Below are positions 32,277-41,768 of a stretch of 64,000 nucleotides of DNA, one piece after another; the first letter of the stretch is position 1; each line of letters opens with the position of its first letter. Made by a program: the position numbers and the translations under genes. This stretch comes from Crossiella sp. CA-258035 (lineage in GTDB: Bacteria > Actinomycetota > Actinomycetes > Mycobacteriales > Pseudonocardiaceae), in contig NZ_CP116413.1 in the NCBI RefSeq assembly GCF_030064675.1, positions 6,418,001 through 6,482,000 of the forward strand, written 5' to 3'. The notes beneath the pieces are model-generated. The model was not told the origin of the DNA. It was given only the letters and a program-made list of their open reading frames with translations, and ran no database searches.

Positions 32277-35123
32277 ATGTCTGTGCTGCGCGTGCTTCTC
32301 GCTGCCCTGTTGACCTTGACCTGCCTGGTGGGGTTGCCCGCCGGGACCGCCTCGGCCACGCCGCCGGGGTTTGTCGACTCCGTCGCGTTGTCGGGGTTGC
32401 ACGCGCCGACCAATGTGGCCTTCGCCGCGGATGGGCGGGTATTCGTCGCGGAGAAACGCGGCATTGTGAACGTGTTCGACGGGCTGGCGGATCCGACGCC
32501 GACCGTGTTCGCGGATCTGCGCACCCAGGTGCAGGACTACTGGGACCGGGGATTGCTGGGATTGGCGTTGCATCCGCGGTTTCCGGTGGTGCCGCACGTG
32601 TACGTCGCCTATACCTATGACGCCATTCCCGGGGGTGTGGCACCCGCTTGGGGAGACACCTGTCCTGATCCGCCGGGGGCGACCGTGAACGGGTGTGTGG
32701 TGCAGGGGCGGGTATCGCGGCTGGTGGCCAGTGGGAACACCGGGACCGAGCAGGTGGTGCTGACCTCGTGGTGTCAGCAGTTCCCCAGTCATACCGTGGG
32801 TGAGTTGCGGTTCGGGGCTGATGGGGCGTTGTACGTGAGCGCCGGGGATGGGGCCAGCTTCAACTATGCCGACTGGGGGCAGACCAAGAATCCTTGTGCT
32901 GATCCGCCCGGGGCCGCCGGGTCCAGCCTCTCTCCGCCTGCGGCGCAGGGTGGGGCGGTGCGGGCGCAGGCGGTGCGGCGGCCCGCTGGGCAGCCTCGGG
33001 TGTTGAACGGGTCGGTTATTCGGATTGATCCCGACACTGGGGCTGGGTTGCCGGGGAATCCGTTCGCGGGGAGTTCGGATCCGAATGCGCGGCGGGTCAC
33101 CGCTTATGGGTTGCGGAATCCGTTCCGGTTCACGGTGCGGCCGGGGACTTCGGAGCTGTGGGTGGCCGATGTGGGGTGGGGCACCTGGGAGGAGATCAAC
33201 CGGGTGGTGAATCCGGCCGATGCCACCGCGGAGAACTTCGGCTGGCCCTGTTATGAGGGCACGGCTCGGCAGGGTGGTTATGACGGGGCGAACCTGGACT
33301 CCTGTGAGCAGCTCTACGCGGGCGCTGGACAGCAGGCTCCCTATTACGCCTATCGACATGACGGTTCGGTGGTCGCCGGGGACGGGTGTCCGACCGGGAG
33401 CTCTTCGGTGACGGGGCTCGCTTTTGAGCAGGGCAGCGCTTATCCGGCGGAGTATCGGGGGGCGTTGTTCTTCGCGGACTCCTCGCGGGGCTGTGTGTGG
33501 GCGATGCGGGCCGGGGCGAACGGGTTGCCGGATCCGGCGCGGATCGTCACCGTGGCCACCGGGGTGCGGGTGCCGGTGCAGATCCTGCGGGGGCCGGGCG
33601 GGGACATGTTCTACCTGGCGCTGGGGGCGGGTGAGCTGCGGCGGTTGAGCTATCCGGCGGGCAACCGGGCGCCGACCGCGGTGGCGACCGCGACCCCGGC
33701 CAGTGGGCCCGCGCCGTTGACCGTGCGGTTCGACGGGTCGCAGTCCACCGATCCGGACGCCGACGCGCTGACCTACGGCTGGGACCTCGACGGTGACGGC
33801 GCCTATGACGACTCGACGCTGCCCCGGCCCAGCTGGACCTACGGTCAGGCCAGCCAGGTGACCGTGCGGCTGCGGGTGACCGATCCGGCCGGGTTGTCCG
33901 GCACCACCTCGGTGACGGTGACCGTGGGGCAGCCGCCGCCGCAGGATCCGGTGCCGGTGATCGCGAGTCCGACGGCGGCGCTGCGCTGGCAGGTGGGGCA
34001 GCGGATCCCGTTCAGTGGCAGTGCCACCGATCCGCAGGACGGGCCGTTGCCGGCCTCGGCGCTGACCTGGCGGCTGGTGTTGCACCACTGTCCGAGCAAC
34101 TGCCACACCCATCCGGTGCAGAGCTTCACCGGGGTGGCCGGTGGGGAGTTCTTCGCGCCGGACCACGAGTACCCGTCGTTCCTGGAGCTGGTGCTGACCG
34201 CGCGGGACTCCGGCGGGCGGGAGGCCAGCCGCTCGGTGCGGCTGGACCCGCGGACGGTGCAGCTGAGCTTCGCCTCCGATCCGCCGGGGTTGCAGCTGAC
34301 CACGTTCTCCCAGACCCAGGTCACCCCGTTCACCAGGACGGTGATCGTCGGGTCGGCGAACTCGGTGTCCGCGCCCAGCCCGCAGACGTTGTCCGGCACC
34401 AGTTTCGGCTTCACCTCCTGGTCCGACGGCGGGGCGAACAGCCATGTGGTCACCGCGCCGGCCACCGCGACCACCTACACCGCGCGCTACCGGGCCAGTG
34501 GGCTGCTGGCCGAGTACGGCTTCGACGCGGGCAGCGGAAGCACCGCGGCCGATGACAGCGGCAGTGGGCGCACCGGCACGGTCACCGGCGCGCAGTGGGT
34601 GACCACCGGCAAGTTCGGGCGGGCGCTGCGTTTCGACGGGGTCGACGACTGGGTCACCGTGCCCAACCACGCCAGCCTGTCCCCGGCCCGGTTCACCCTC
34701 TCCGCCTGGGTGCAGCCGAGCGCGGCGAGCACGCAGTGGCGCACGATCGCGTTGCGGGAGACCACGAACGGCCTCAGCTACGGCCTGTACGCCAGTTCGC
34801 CGTCGCGGGGTCCGGGCGCGGCGGCCAGGGTCGGCGGGGTGGAGCGGGACACCGTGAGCGGCACGGCGTTACCGGCTGGCCAATGGTCTTATGTGAGCGC
34901 GACCTACGACGGGAGCGTGTTGCGGCTCTACGTCAACGGCTCGCTGGTGGCCAGCCAGGCCGTGGCCGGGTCGGTGACCGCCTCGAGCGGGGTGTTGCGG
35001 ATTGGCGGGAACGCGGTGTGGCGCAACGAGTTCTTCGCCGGGCTGATCGACGAGGTGCGGCTCTACGACCGGGCGCTGAGCCCGGCGGAGCTGACCGCGG
35101 ACCAGGCCAGGCCGGTGAACTGA
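32277..35123 (+). CDS. Secreted glucose/sorbosone dehydrogenase-like protein with PKD and LamG domains
   Basis: A 948-residue exported protein. A Sec signal peptide (MSVLRVLLAALLTLTCLVGL, ending near TASA) precedes a six-bladed GSDH-type propeller (about 30-450, SGLHAPTNVAFAADGRVFVA; GLRNPFRFTVRPGTSELWVA), a PKD domain (about 462-555, FDGSQSTDPDADALTYGWDL), a second Ig-like region (558-740) and a LamG domain (about 741-945, ALRFDGVDDWVTVPNHASLS). It probably binds and oxidises or recognises polysaccharide outside the cell; PQQ dependence is known only for some family members. ATG 32277 is chosen to give a proper signal peptide. Confidence 0.85.
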   Translation: MSVLRVLLAALLTLTCLVGLPAGTASATPPGFVDSVALSGLHAPTNVAFAADGRVFVAEKRGIVNVFDGLADPTPTVFADLRTQVQDYWDRGLLGLALHPRFPVVPHVYVAYTYDAIPGGVAPAWGDTCPDPPGATVNGCVVQGRVSRLVASGNTGTEQVVLTSWCQQFPSHTVGELRFGADGALYVSAGDGASFNYADWGQTKNPCADPPGAAGSSLSPPAAQGGAVRAQAVRRPAGQPRVLNGSVIRIDPDTGAGLPGNPFAGSSDPNARRVTAYGLRNPFRFTVRPGTSELWVADVGWGTWEEINRVVNPADATAENFGWPCYEGTARQGGYDGANLDSCEQLYAGAGQQAPYYAYRHDGSVVAGDGCPTGSSSVTGLAFEQGSAYPAEYRGALFFADSSRGCVWAMRAGANGLPDPARIVTVATGVRVPVQILRGPGGDMFYLALGAGELRRLSYPAGNRAPTAVATATPASGPAPLTVRFDGSQSTDPDADALTYGWDLDGDGAYDDSTLPRPSWTYGQASQVTVRLRVTDPAGLSGTTSVTVTVGQPPPQDPVPVIASPTAALRWQVGQRIPFSGSATDPQDGPLPASALTWRLVLHHCPSNCHTHPVQSFTGVAGGEFFAPDHEYPSFLELVLTARDSGGREASRSVRLDPRTVQLSFASDPPGLQLTTFSQTQVTPFTRTVIVGSANSVSAPSPQTLSGTSFGFTSWSDGGANSHVVTAPATATTYTARYRASGLLAEYGFDAGSGSTAADDSGSGRTGTVTGAQWVTTGKFGRALRFDGVDDWVTVPNHASLSPARFTLSAWVQPSAASTQWRTIALRETTNGLSYGLYASSPSRGPGAAARVGGVERDTVSGTALPAGQWSYVSATYDGSVLRLYVNGSLVASQAVAGSVTASSGVLRIGGNAVWRNEFFAGLIDEVRLYDRALSPAELTADQARPVN

Positions 35124-35172
35124 GCGCGGTCCCGGCCTGGACTCCCGGGTCGGGGACTGCTAGAGATCTCGC

Positions 35173-35970
35173 GTGAGCACGGAGACGATCCAACTGCACT
35201 GCGTCAACTCGTGGGAGGCCGCGTTCCTGCGGGAGGAGGTGCGCGGCTACTTCACCCCGGAGGTCGATCTCCGGCCGGGGGCGACCGTGCTCGACGTGGG
35301 CGCCAACATCGGCGTCTTCGCCGCGGCCGTCTACGAGCGGCTGGGCGGCGACGTGCGGCTGTTCGCCTTCGAGCCGATGCCGCCGCTGCACGCGACGCTG
35401 GCCCGCAACGCCGAGGAGTTCTTCCACGGCAAGCTGACCGCGCTGCCCTACGGTCTGGCCGCCGCCGAGCACGAGCTCGACTTCAGCTACTTCCCGGCCG
35501 CCACGATCTTCTCCTCCTCGCTGCGCGACGCCGGCAACATCGAGCAGGAGCGGCGGCGGGTCACCGCCAGTGTGGTGGAGATGATCCGGCAGGGCGGCAT
35601 GGGACCGGCGCTGCGCCGGGTGCCCGCGCCGGTGCTGCGTTTCCTGGTGGGCCGCAAGCTGCGGGTGATGCGCGAGCTGGAGACCCACCGGGTGCGGGTC
35701 CGGCCGCTCTCGGCGGTGATCGAAGAACAGGGCATCGAGGCGATCGACCTGCTCAAGATCGACGTCGAGGGCGCGGAGCTGGACGTGCTGCACGGCATCC
35801 AGGACCGGCACTGGCCGCTGATCCGGCAGTCGGTCGTCGAGGTCGAGGGCTGGGCGGCCAACCGCGACCGGATCAGTGAGGTGTTCACCTCGCGCGGCTT
35901 CACCGTGCGCGCGGAGCAGGACCCGGCGCAGCGGGCCGCCGACATCGGCATGGTCTTCGCGGCCCGCTAA
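35173..35970 (+). CDS. FkbM family methyltransferase
   Basis: A 265-residue SAM-dependent methyltransferase: motif I VLDVGANIGVFAAAVYERLG, then LFAFEPMPPLHATLARNAEE and the FkbM-specific LLKIDVEGAELDVLHGIQDR. FkbM-type enzymes O-methylate sugars or secondary metabolites. No biosynthetic genes are close, so the acceptor is unknown. GTG 35173 lies 49 bp after the secreted dehydrogenase gene and may be co-transcribed with it. Its stop is 9 bp from the convergent rel stop. Confidence 0.88.
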   Translation: MSTETIQLHCVNSWEAAFLREEVRGYFTPEVDLRPGATVLDVGANIGVFAAAVYERLGGDVRLFAFEPMPPLHATLARNAEEFFHGKLTALPYGLAAAEHELDFSYFPAATIFSSSLRDAGNIEQERRRVTASVVEMIRQGGMGPALRRVPAPVLRFLVGRKLRVMRELETHRVRVRPLSAVIEEQGIEAIDLLKIDVEGAELDVLHGIQDRHWPLIRQSVVEVEGWAANRDRISEVFTSRGFTVRAEQDPAQRAADIGMVFAAR

Positions 35971-35979
35971 GCCCTGGAC

Positions 35980-38274
35980 TCAGCTGGCCGAGGTGACCCG
36001 GTACACGTCGTAGACGCCCTCCACGTTGCGCACCGCCTTGAGCACGTGGCCGAGGTGTTTCGGGTCGCCCATCTCGAAGGCGAACCGGCTCACCGCGACC
36101 CGGTCCCGGGAGGTGGTCACCGAGGCGGAGAGGATGTTGACCCGTTCGTCGGCCAGCACCTTGGTGATGTCGGAGAGCAGCCGGTGCCGGTCCAGGGCCT
36201 CGACCTGGATGGCGACCAGGAACACCGAGGACGCCGACGGGGCCCATTCGACCTCCAGCAGGCGTTCCGGGCTGGCCTGGAGCTCCTCGCTGTTGGTGCA
36301 GTCGGTGCGGTGCACGCTGACCCCGCCGCCGCGGGTGACGAAGCCGAGGATCTCATCGCCCGGCACCGGGGTGCAGCAGCGGGCGAGCTTGACCCACACG
36401 TCGCTGGTGCCCTTGACCACCACGCCCGCGTCCACGCCGCGGCGGCGCTGCACGGTGGAGGGGGTGGCCCGGTCGGCCAGCTCCTCCTCGGCGTGCTCGA
36501 CCCCGCCGAGCAGGGCGACCAGGCGCTGCACCAGGTGGCGGGCGGAGACGTGGCCCTCGCCGACGGCGGCGTAGAGGGAGCTGACGTCGAGGTAGCGCAG
36601 CTCGCGGGCCAGCGCGGTGACCGAGTCGGCGGAGACCAGGCGCTGCATGGGCAGGCCGACCCGGCGGACCTCCTTGGCGATCTGGTCCTTGCCGGCCTCG
36701 ATGGCCTCTTCGCGGCGTTCCTTGGCGAACCACTGCTTGATCTTGGTCTTGGCGCGCGGGCTGGCCGCGAACTGCAACCAGTCGCGGCTGGGTCCGGCGC
36801 CTTCGGCCTTGGAGGTGAAGATCTCCACGACCTCGCCGTTCTCCAGCTTGCGCTCGAGTGCGACCAGGCGGCCGTTGACGCGGGCGCCGATGCAGCGGTG
36901 CCCGACCTCGGTGTGCACCGCGTAGGCGAAGTCCACCGGGGTGGAGCCGGCGGGCAGGGTGACCACGTCGCCCTTGGGGGTGAAGACGAAGATCTCCTTG
37001 ACCGCGAGGTCGTAGCGCAGCGACTCCAGGAACTCGCCCGGGTCGGCGGCCTCGCGCTGCCAGTCCAGCAGCTGTCGCATCCAGGCCATCTCGTCGACCT
37101 CGACGCCCTTGTGGGTGCCGCGGGTCTCCTTGTAGCGCCAGTGCGCGGCGATGCCGTACTCGGCGGTGCGGTGCATCTCGTAGGTGCGGATCTGCACCTC
37201 GAGGGGTTTGCCGTCGGGGCCGATCACGGTGGTGTGCAAGGACTGGTAGACGCTGAAGCGGGGCTGGGCGACGTAGTCCTTGAACCGGCCGGGCATGGGC
37301 TGCCAGAGCGCGTGCACCACGCCCATCGCGGCGTAGCAGTCGCGCACCTCGTCGACCAGGATGCGCACGCCGACCAGGTCGTGGATGTCGTCGAAGTCGC
37401 GGCCGCGGACGATCATCTTCTGGTGGATGGAGTAGTAGTGCTTGGGGCGGCCTTCCACCCTGGCCAGGATGCGCGCGGACTCCAGGTGCCCGGAGAGCTC
37501 GTCGGTGACCTTGCGCAGGTGCTTGTCCCGGCTGGGCGCGCGGTTGGCGACCAGGCGGACGATCTCGTCGTACTTCTTGGGCTGCAGGATGGCGAAGGCC
37601 AGGTCCTCCAGCTCCCACTTGACCGTGGCCATGCCCAGGCGGTGCGCCAGCGGGGCGAGCACCTCCAGGGTCTCGCGGGCCTTGCGGGCCTGCTTCTCCG
37701 GGGCCAGGAAGCGCATGGTGCGCATGTTGTGCAGCCGGTCGGCGAGCTTGATCACCAGGACGCGGGGGTCGCGGGCCATGGCGATGACCATCTTGCGGAT
37801 GGTCTCGGCCTCGGCGGCGGCGCCCAGCTTGACCTTGTCCAGCTTGGTGACGCCGTCGACCAGGTGCGCGACCTCGTCACCGAACTCCGCGCTGAGGGCG
37901 TCCAGGGAGTAGTCGGTGTCCTCGACGGTGTCGTGCAGCAGCGCGGCGACCAGGGTGATGGTGTCCATGCCGAGCTCGGCCAGGATGGTGGCCACCGCGA
38001 GCGGGTGCGTGATGTAGGGGTCGCCGGACTTGCGGCGCTGTTCCCGGTGCTTGTCCTCGGCGACGTCGTAGGCGTGCTGGAGCAGCGCGAGGTCGGCCTT
38101 GGGGTGCAGTTCGCGGTGCACCGCCGCCAGGGGTTCGAGGACCTGCTTGACCGGGGCGGCGCGCTGCGCGGTGATCCGCCGGGCCAGCCGTGCGCGCACC
38201 CGCCGGGTGGCTGAGGGCGGCGGCGCGGGGAGCGCCGGCTGCGCCGCTACGGAGGCTTCGACGTCTTGGCTCAA
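35980..38274 (-). CDS. relA: Bifunctional (p)ppGpp synthetase/hydrolase Rel
   Basis: A 764-residue RelA/SpoT homologue that makes and degrades (p)ppGpp. The HD hydrolase domain shows [14 protein letters not shown], the synthetase shows [20 protein letters not shown] with the RFKD form typical of bifunctional enzymes, followed by TGS ([20 protein letters not shown]), a Cys-containing region ([13 protein letters not shown]) and a C-terminal ACT domain. The TTG at 38274 (MSQDVEA) has GGGAG seven bases upstream; the GTG two codons earlier is too close to that site. Located between FKBP and FkbM genes, monocistronic by position. Confidence 0.93.
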   Translation of the reverse strand: MSQDVEASVAAQPALPAPPPSATRRVRARLARRITAQRAAPVKQVLEPLAAVHRELHPKADLALLQHAYDVAEDKHREQRRKSGDPYITHPLAVATILAELGMDTITLVAALLHDTVEDTDYSLDALSAEFGDEVAHLVDGVTKLDKVKLGAAAEAETIRKMVIAMARDPRVLVIKLADRLHNMRTMRFLAPEKQARKARETLEVLAPLAHRLGMATVKWELEDLAFAILQPKKYDEIVRLVANRAPSRDKHLRKVTDELSGHLESARILARVEGRPKHYYSIHQKMIVRGRDFDDIHDLVGVRILVDEVRDCYAAMGVVHALWQPMPGRFKDYVAQPRFSVYQSLHTTVIGPDGKPLEVQIRTYEMHRTAEYGIAAHWRYKETRGTHKGVEVDEMAWMRQLLDWQREAADPGEFLESLRYDLAVKEIFVFTPKGDVVTLPAGSTPVDFAYAVHTEVGHRCIGARVNGRLVALERKLENGEVVEIFTSKAEGAGPSRDWLQFAASPRAKTKIKQWFAKERREEAIEAGKDQIAKEVRRVGLPMQRLVSADSVTALARELRYLDVSSLYAAVGEGHVSARHLVQRLVALLGGVEHAEEELADRATPSTVQRRRGVDAGVVVKGTSDVWVKLARCCTPVPGDEILGFVTRGGGVSVHRTDCTNSEELQASPERLLEVEWAPSASSVFLVAIQVEALDRHRLLSDITKVLADERVNILSASVTTSRDRVAVSRFAFEMGDPKHLGHVLKAVRNVEGVYDVYRVTSAS

Positions 38275-38442
38275 GTGCACGCTCCCGGATTGCCTCGGGT
38301 TGCCGAGGCCACCGACCCCGGTAACCGAGGATAACGCCACAGGTCGAGCGGGACGCGCGGGTGTTCGACGAACGTGAAGAGTGACACGACGAACAGCGTC
38401 CGGCTTACCGCTGGACCGATCATTTTTCGCCGTGTGTGCGGA

Positions 38443-38475
38443 CCCGGTCACCGTGCGTGTGCGCCGGTGACCGGG
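38443..38475 (-). terminator. Hairpin after the double-FKBP gene
   Basis: cccggtcaccg (38443-38453) pairs with cggtgaccggg (38465-38475), an 11-bp stem with an 11-base loop just past the FKBP stop on the minus strand. No T-run follows. Confidence 0.5.
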
Positions 38476-38486
38476 ACCGCACCCGG

Positions 38487-39404
38487 TCAGTGGGCGGCGA
38501 GCACGTCCACCACGTGCACCAGGGTGTCGGTCTGGCCCTGGGCGGGCGGCACGACCAGGAGCACCCGGCTGCCCGCGCGGACCCCGGCGAGTCCGGCGAT
38601 CAGGCCCTCGGCGGTCTTGCCGGGCCGCAGGGTGAAGGCGGCGGGCTTGCCCTTGCGCCAGGAGGAGTCGAGGACCTCGCCGGTGCGCCAGACCACGGTG
38701 GTGTGCTGGACGATCGCGGTCTGCCCCGGCCACACCCGTGGGCCGCGGCCTTCGACCAGGGTGCGGGACTCCGGCCACCGCGGCGGCTGCGCCGAGGGGA
38801 CGGTGATGGCGGGCTGGCGGCCGTCGACGCGTTCGACCGAGGGCAGCCGCCGGGTGTCGTAGGGGCGGCCGGGCCTGCCCGCGGCGGAGGCGGCGCTCTG
38901 GTAGGTGCCGTAGACGTCGACGACGAAGACCAGGGTGTCGTCCTTGAGGATGCCCGCCTCGGGGATGCCGCCGCGCGGGCCGTAGCCCCAGTCCGGCGGC
39001 ACGGTCAGCACCACCCGGCTGCCCGCGCGCACGCCGAGCAGGCCCTGGTCCCAGCCCTTGATCAGCTTGCCGACGCCCAGGGGCACGTCGAAGGGCGCGG
39101 TGCCGCCGTAGGAGTGCTCGACGAGCTTGTTGTTGCGCCACACCTTGAGCAGGTAGTGCGCGAAGAGGATCTCGCCCTTGGCCGCGGCCGGGCCGCGGCC
39201 GGGGATGGCGGTGCGCACGTCCAGGGTGGCGGACGGGGTGAGCGCGGAGGGGATCTCCAGGACCGGTTCGTGGCCGAAGGCGCCGGCGACGAAGGGACGG
39301 CCGTGCGCGGGTCCGGCGGCCGCGGTGGCGGTGCCGAGCCCGAGGGCGGCGCTGAGGCCGACGGCCAGCAGCACCAGTGTTCTGCGCGTCAGTGAGTGAG
39401 CCAC
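38487..39404 (-). CDS. Exported FKBP-type peptidyl-prolyl isomerase with two FKBP domains
   Basis: A 305-residue protein with a signal peptide ([20 protein letters not shown], cleavage near TAAA), then two tandem FKBP folds: about 75-165 ([35 protein letters not shown]) and about 215-303 ([32 protein letters not shown]). The second lacks the usual GYG, so it may be inactive or a binding module. It should help fold secreted proteins. GTG 39404 is chosen so the signal peptide starts correctly; the ribosome site is weak. Confidence 0.82.
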   Translation of the reverse strand: MAHSLTRRTLVLLAVGLSAALGLGTATAAAGPAHGRPFVAGAFGHEPVLEIPSALTPSATLDVRTAIPGRGPAAAKGEILFAHYLLKVWRNNKLVEHSYGGTAPFDVPLGVGKLIKGWDQGLLGVRAGSRVVLTVPPDWGYGPRGGIPEAGILKDDTLVFVVDVYGTYQSAASAAGRPGRPYDTRRLPSVERVDGRQPAITVPSAQPPRWPESRTLVEGRGPRVWPGQTAIVQHTTVVWRTGEVLDSSWRKGKPAAFTLRPGKTAEGLIAGLAGVRAGSRVLLVVPPAQGQTDTLVHVVDVLAAH

Positions 39405-39449
39405 GAGGCACCGTAACCAGCGCGGCGCGGCGCGGGGCACCACCGAAGA

Positions 39450-39487
39450 GAGCAGCCCCGCCGCGCTGGTGCGCGACGGGGCTGCTC
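39450..39487 (-). terminator. Hairpin downstream of the small secreted protein gene
   Basis: gagcagccccg (39450-39460) pairs with cggggctgctc (39477-39487), with an inner gcgc-tggt-gcgc stem. It follows the stop of the 57-residue gene on the minus strand and precedes the FKBP gene. No T-run. Confidence 0.7.
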
Positions 39488-39526
39488 AGGTGTGCGGACG
39501 CCGGGTGGCGGTCGGCGTCCGCGTGG

Positions 39527-39700
39527 TCAGCGCCGGCAGATGTCGGTGGCCAGCCCGGTGAGGGCCTGGCCTGCGCCGTCCTTGCACCAGCCGCTGGCTC
39601 CCGCCTTGCTCTCGGTCGCGCCGAGGACGAACAGCAGGGCGGTGGTGGCGATCGCGGCGGTGAACACGCTGCCTACTCGACGTACGACGGTTGAGTTCAT
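39527..39700 (-). CDS. Small secreted two-cysteine protein
   Basis: 57 residues: a basic start ([13 protein letters not shown]), a hydrophobic signal ([15 protein letters not shown]) and a predicted mature part of about 25-30 residues, [20 protein letters not shown] ending ICRR, with two cysteines that could form a disulfide. ATG 39700 has GGGGGA upstream and a terminator follows, so it looks like a real monocistronic gene. I do not recognise the family. A secreted signal, adhesion or defence peptide is possible; nothing proves it. Confidence 0.6.
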   Translation of the reverse strand: MNSTVVRRVGSVFTAAIATTALLFVLGATESKAGASGWCKDGAGQALTGLATDICRR

Positions 39701-39840
39701 AGTGAATCCCCCGTTGGTGTGGTGGCCGGGCGGTGGCGGCTCGGCTCGGTGTGCCACAGATCTCCAGATTAGCCCGAACGAGGGATCTTGGGATTGTCTA
39801 TAGGTGCACTGATTCCGGGCTGTCACGGCACAAATACACG

Positions 39841-39874
39841 CCAGCGCCGCCAGGGGCAGCCCTGGCGGCGCTGG
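39841..39874 (-). terminator. Terminator of the yajC-secD-secF-apt gene group
   Basis: ccagcgccgccaggg (39841-39855) and ccctggcggcgctgg (39860-39874) form a perfect 15-bp stem with a four-base loop, 16 bp after the apt stop on the minus strand. The following minus-strand bases are T-rich (tgtatttgtg). Confidence 0.85.
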
Positions 39875-39890
39875 GGTTCGTGCGGGTGGT

Positions 39891-40508
39891 TCAGACCGTG
39901 CGCAGCGCGGTGACCTGGTAGCCCTCCAGGGCGGCGCGGCCGTTGAGGGCGGCGATCTCCAGGACCACCACGACCCCGGCGACCACTCCCCCGGCCTGTT
40001 CGACCAGCTGGCAGGTGGCCGCGGCGGTGCCGCCGGTGGCGAGCACGTCGTCGATGACCGCGACCCGCTGGCCGGGCCGGATGGCGCCTTCGGCGAGCTC
40101 CAGCTCGGCGGTGCCGTACTCCAGCTGGTAGCTGACCTTGGCCGCGACCGAGGGCAGTTTCCCGGCCTTGCGGACCGGGACCACGCCGACGCCGCAGCCG
40201 TAGGCCACCGGCGCGGCCAGCAGGAACCCGCGGGCCTCGATGCCGGCCACCACCTCGGCCTGCGGGCAGGCCGCGGCCAGGCCGTAGACCAGGGCGCCGA
40301 GTGCCTTCGGGTCGGCCAGCATCGGGGTGAGGTCGCGGAAGAGCACGCCGGGCTGCGGGAAGTCGGGGACGTCCCTGATCAGGTCCAGCGCGCCCTCGAG
40401 GTCACCGGCCAGGGTCAGCTGCTTGACCACGGCCTGCTGGGCCTGGGCCATGGCCTCGCCGACGCCACGGGTGGCCTCGGCGAGGTCGGGCTGCTGTGCT
40501 CCGGTCAC
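39891..40508 (-). CDS. apt: Adenine phosphoribosyltransferase
   Basis: A 205-residue enzyme converting adenine and PRPP to AMP. The PRPP site is VAVIDDVLATGGTAAATC; GVLFRDLTPMLADPKALG and GIEARGFLLAAPVAYGCGVG are the other Apt signatures. The N-terminal ~30 residues are an extra extension compared with short Apt proteins. GTG 40508 overlaps the secF stop as GTGA. It ends the secD-secF-apt unit, as usual upstream of rel in actinobacteria, so purine salvage and (p)ppGpp synthesis are neighbours. Confidence 0.92.
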   Translation of the reverse strand: MTGAQQPDLAEATRGVGEAMAQAQQAVVKQLTLAGDLEGALDLIRDVPDFPQPGVLFRDLTPMLADPKALGALVYGLAAACPQAEVVAGIEARGFLLAAPVAYGCGVGVVPVRKAGKLPSVAAKVSYQLEYGTAELELAEGAIRPGQRVAVIDDVLATGGTAAATCQLVEQAGGVVAGVVVVLEIAALNGRAALEGYQVTALRTV

Positions 40509-41767
40509 CGGCCGCGCTTGCCGGTCGGGCGGGCCTTGGGCGCGGCGCGGCGGGCGTCGCTGGCCTTGGCGGTGCGGCCGGGCACGCCGGAGGCCGCGCT
40601 GATCGCCTGCTCGCGGCGCAGCTCGGCGTCCAGGCTGTCCTCGTCGGTCGGCTCGAAGGTCTCGCCCGCGGCGGCCGCCTCGGCCTTGCGGGCCAGGTTG
40701 GCCCGGCGCGCGGCGACCCGCTGGGCCTGCTGCTGGTACTTCGGCTCGGTCAGCTTCAGCGTCACCAGCAGCGGCGAGGCCAGGAAGATCGAGGAGAAGA
40801 CACCGGAGATCATGCCGGTCATCTGCACCAGCGCGAGGTCCTTGAGCGTGCCCACGCCGAGCAGGCCGACGCCGATGGCCAGCAGCGCGAACACCGGCAG
40901 CACCGCGATCAGCGAGGTGTTCAGCGAGCGCACCAGGGTCTGGTTGACCGCCAGGTTGGTGGCCTCGGCGTAGGTGCGCCGGGTCAGGCCGAGCAGGCCG
41001 CGGGTGTTCTCCTTGACCTTGTCGAAGACGACCACCGTGTCGTACAGCGAGAAGCCGAGGATGGTGAGCAGGCCGATCACGGTGGCCGGGGTGACCTCGA
41101 AGCCGACGATGGAGTACACGCCCGCGGTGACGATGAGGTCGAAGGCCAGCGCGGCCAGCGCGCTCAGCGCCATCCACTTCTCGAAGTAGAAGATCAGGAA
41201 CAGCGTGACCAGCACCAGGAACACCACCAGGGCGATGATCGCCTGGTCGGTGATCTCCCCGCCCCAGGAGCCGGACACGGCGCTGTCGCTGATCACCGTC
41301 GGCACGCTCTGCCCGTTCACGTCCTTGGGCTTGAGCTGGTTGAACAGCGCGTCGCGCAGCTTGGTGACCTGCTCGGCGTTGAGCGCCTCGGAGCGGATCT
41401 GGATGGTCTGGCTGGTGCCGGTGCCCGCGGTCTGCACCGAGGCGGCGTCCTTGCCCAGGGTCTGCTGGTAGACGTCCTTGACCTGCTGGTCGGTGATGGC
41501 CGGGCCGCTGACGCTGGAGGTCGGCATGGACAGCTTGGTGCCGCCCTTGAAGTCGATGCCCAGCTCGAAGCCCTTGAACACCATCGAGCCGAGGCAGATC
41601 AGGAACAGCAGCGTGGTGGCGATGTACCAGACCTTGCGCTTGCCGACGATGTCCAGCGCGCCGTTGCCCAGGTAGAGCCGGGTGAAGAAGGCTTCCTTCT
41701 TCCTCGGCCGCTGGGTGCTTTCCAGGTCGGGGGCCACCACGGCTCCGCTCTCGTTCTGTTCAGCCAT
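40505..41767 (-). CDS. secF: Protein translocase subunit SecF
   Basis: A 420-residue RND-type Sec accessory protein. Six membrane segments are visible, with the SecF signatures FELGIDFKGGTKLSMP in the first periplasmic loop and GFSLYDTVVVFDKVKENTRG in TM4. The C-terminal ~75 residues form a charged Ala/Arg-rich tail typical of actinobacteria. With SecD it uses the proton gradient to aid late steps of secretion through SecYEG. ATG 41767; one base separates it from secD. Confidence 0.95.
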   Translation of the reverse strand: MAEQNESGAVVAPDLESTQRPRKKEAFFTRLYLGNGALDIVGKRKVWYIATTLLFLICLGSMVFKGFELGIDFKGGTKLSMPTSSVSGPAITDQQVKDVYQQTLGKDAASVQTAGTGTSQTIQIRSEALNAEQVTKLRDALFNQLKPKDVNGQSVPTVISDSAVSGSWGGEITDQAIIALVVFLVLVTLFLIFYFEKWMALSALAALAFDLIVTAGVYSIVGFEVTPATVIGLLTILGFSLYDTVVVFDKVKENTRGLLGLTRRTYAEATNLAVNQTLVRSLNTSLIAVLPVFALLAIGVGLLGVGTLKDLALVQMTGMISGVFSSIFLASPLLVTLKLTEPKYQQQAQRVAARRANLARKAEAAAAGETFEPTDEDSLDAELRREQAISAASGVPGRTAKASDARRAAPKARPTGKRGR

Positions 41768-41768
41768 C

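Noticed and set aside
30781-32643. Upstream extension of the metallo-hydrolase frame on the minus strand
   Set aside because: It lies antisense to the cyclophilin gene and its terminator; the GTG at 30780 has a strong AGGAGG.
38443-38475. Riboswitch or attenuator in front of rel
   Set aside because: The hairpin lies past the FKBP gene stop and is better explained as its terminator; no leader peptide or known aptamer is seen before rel.
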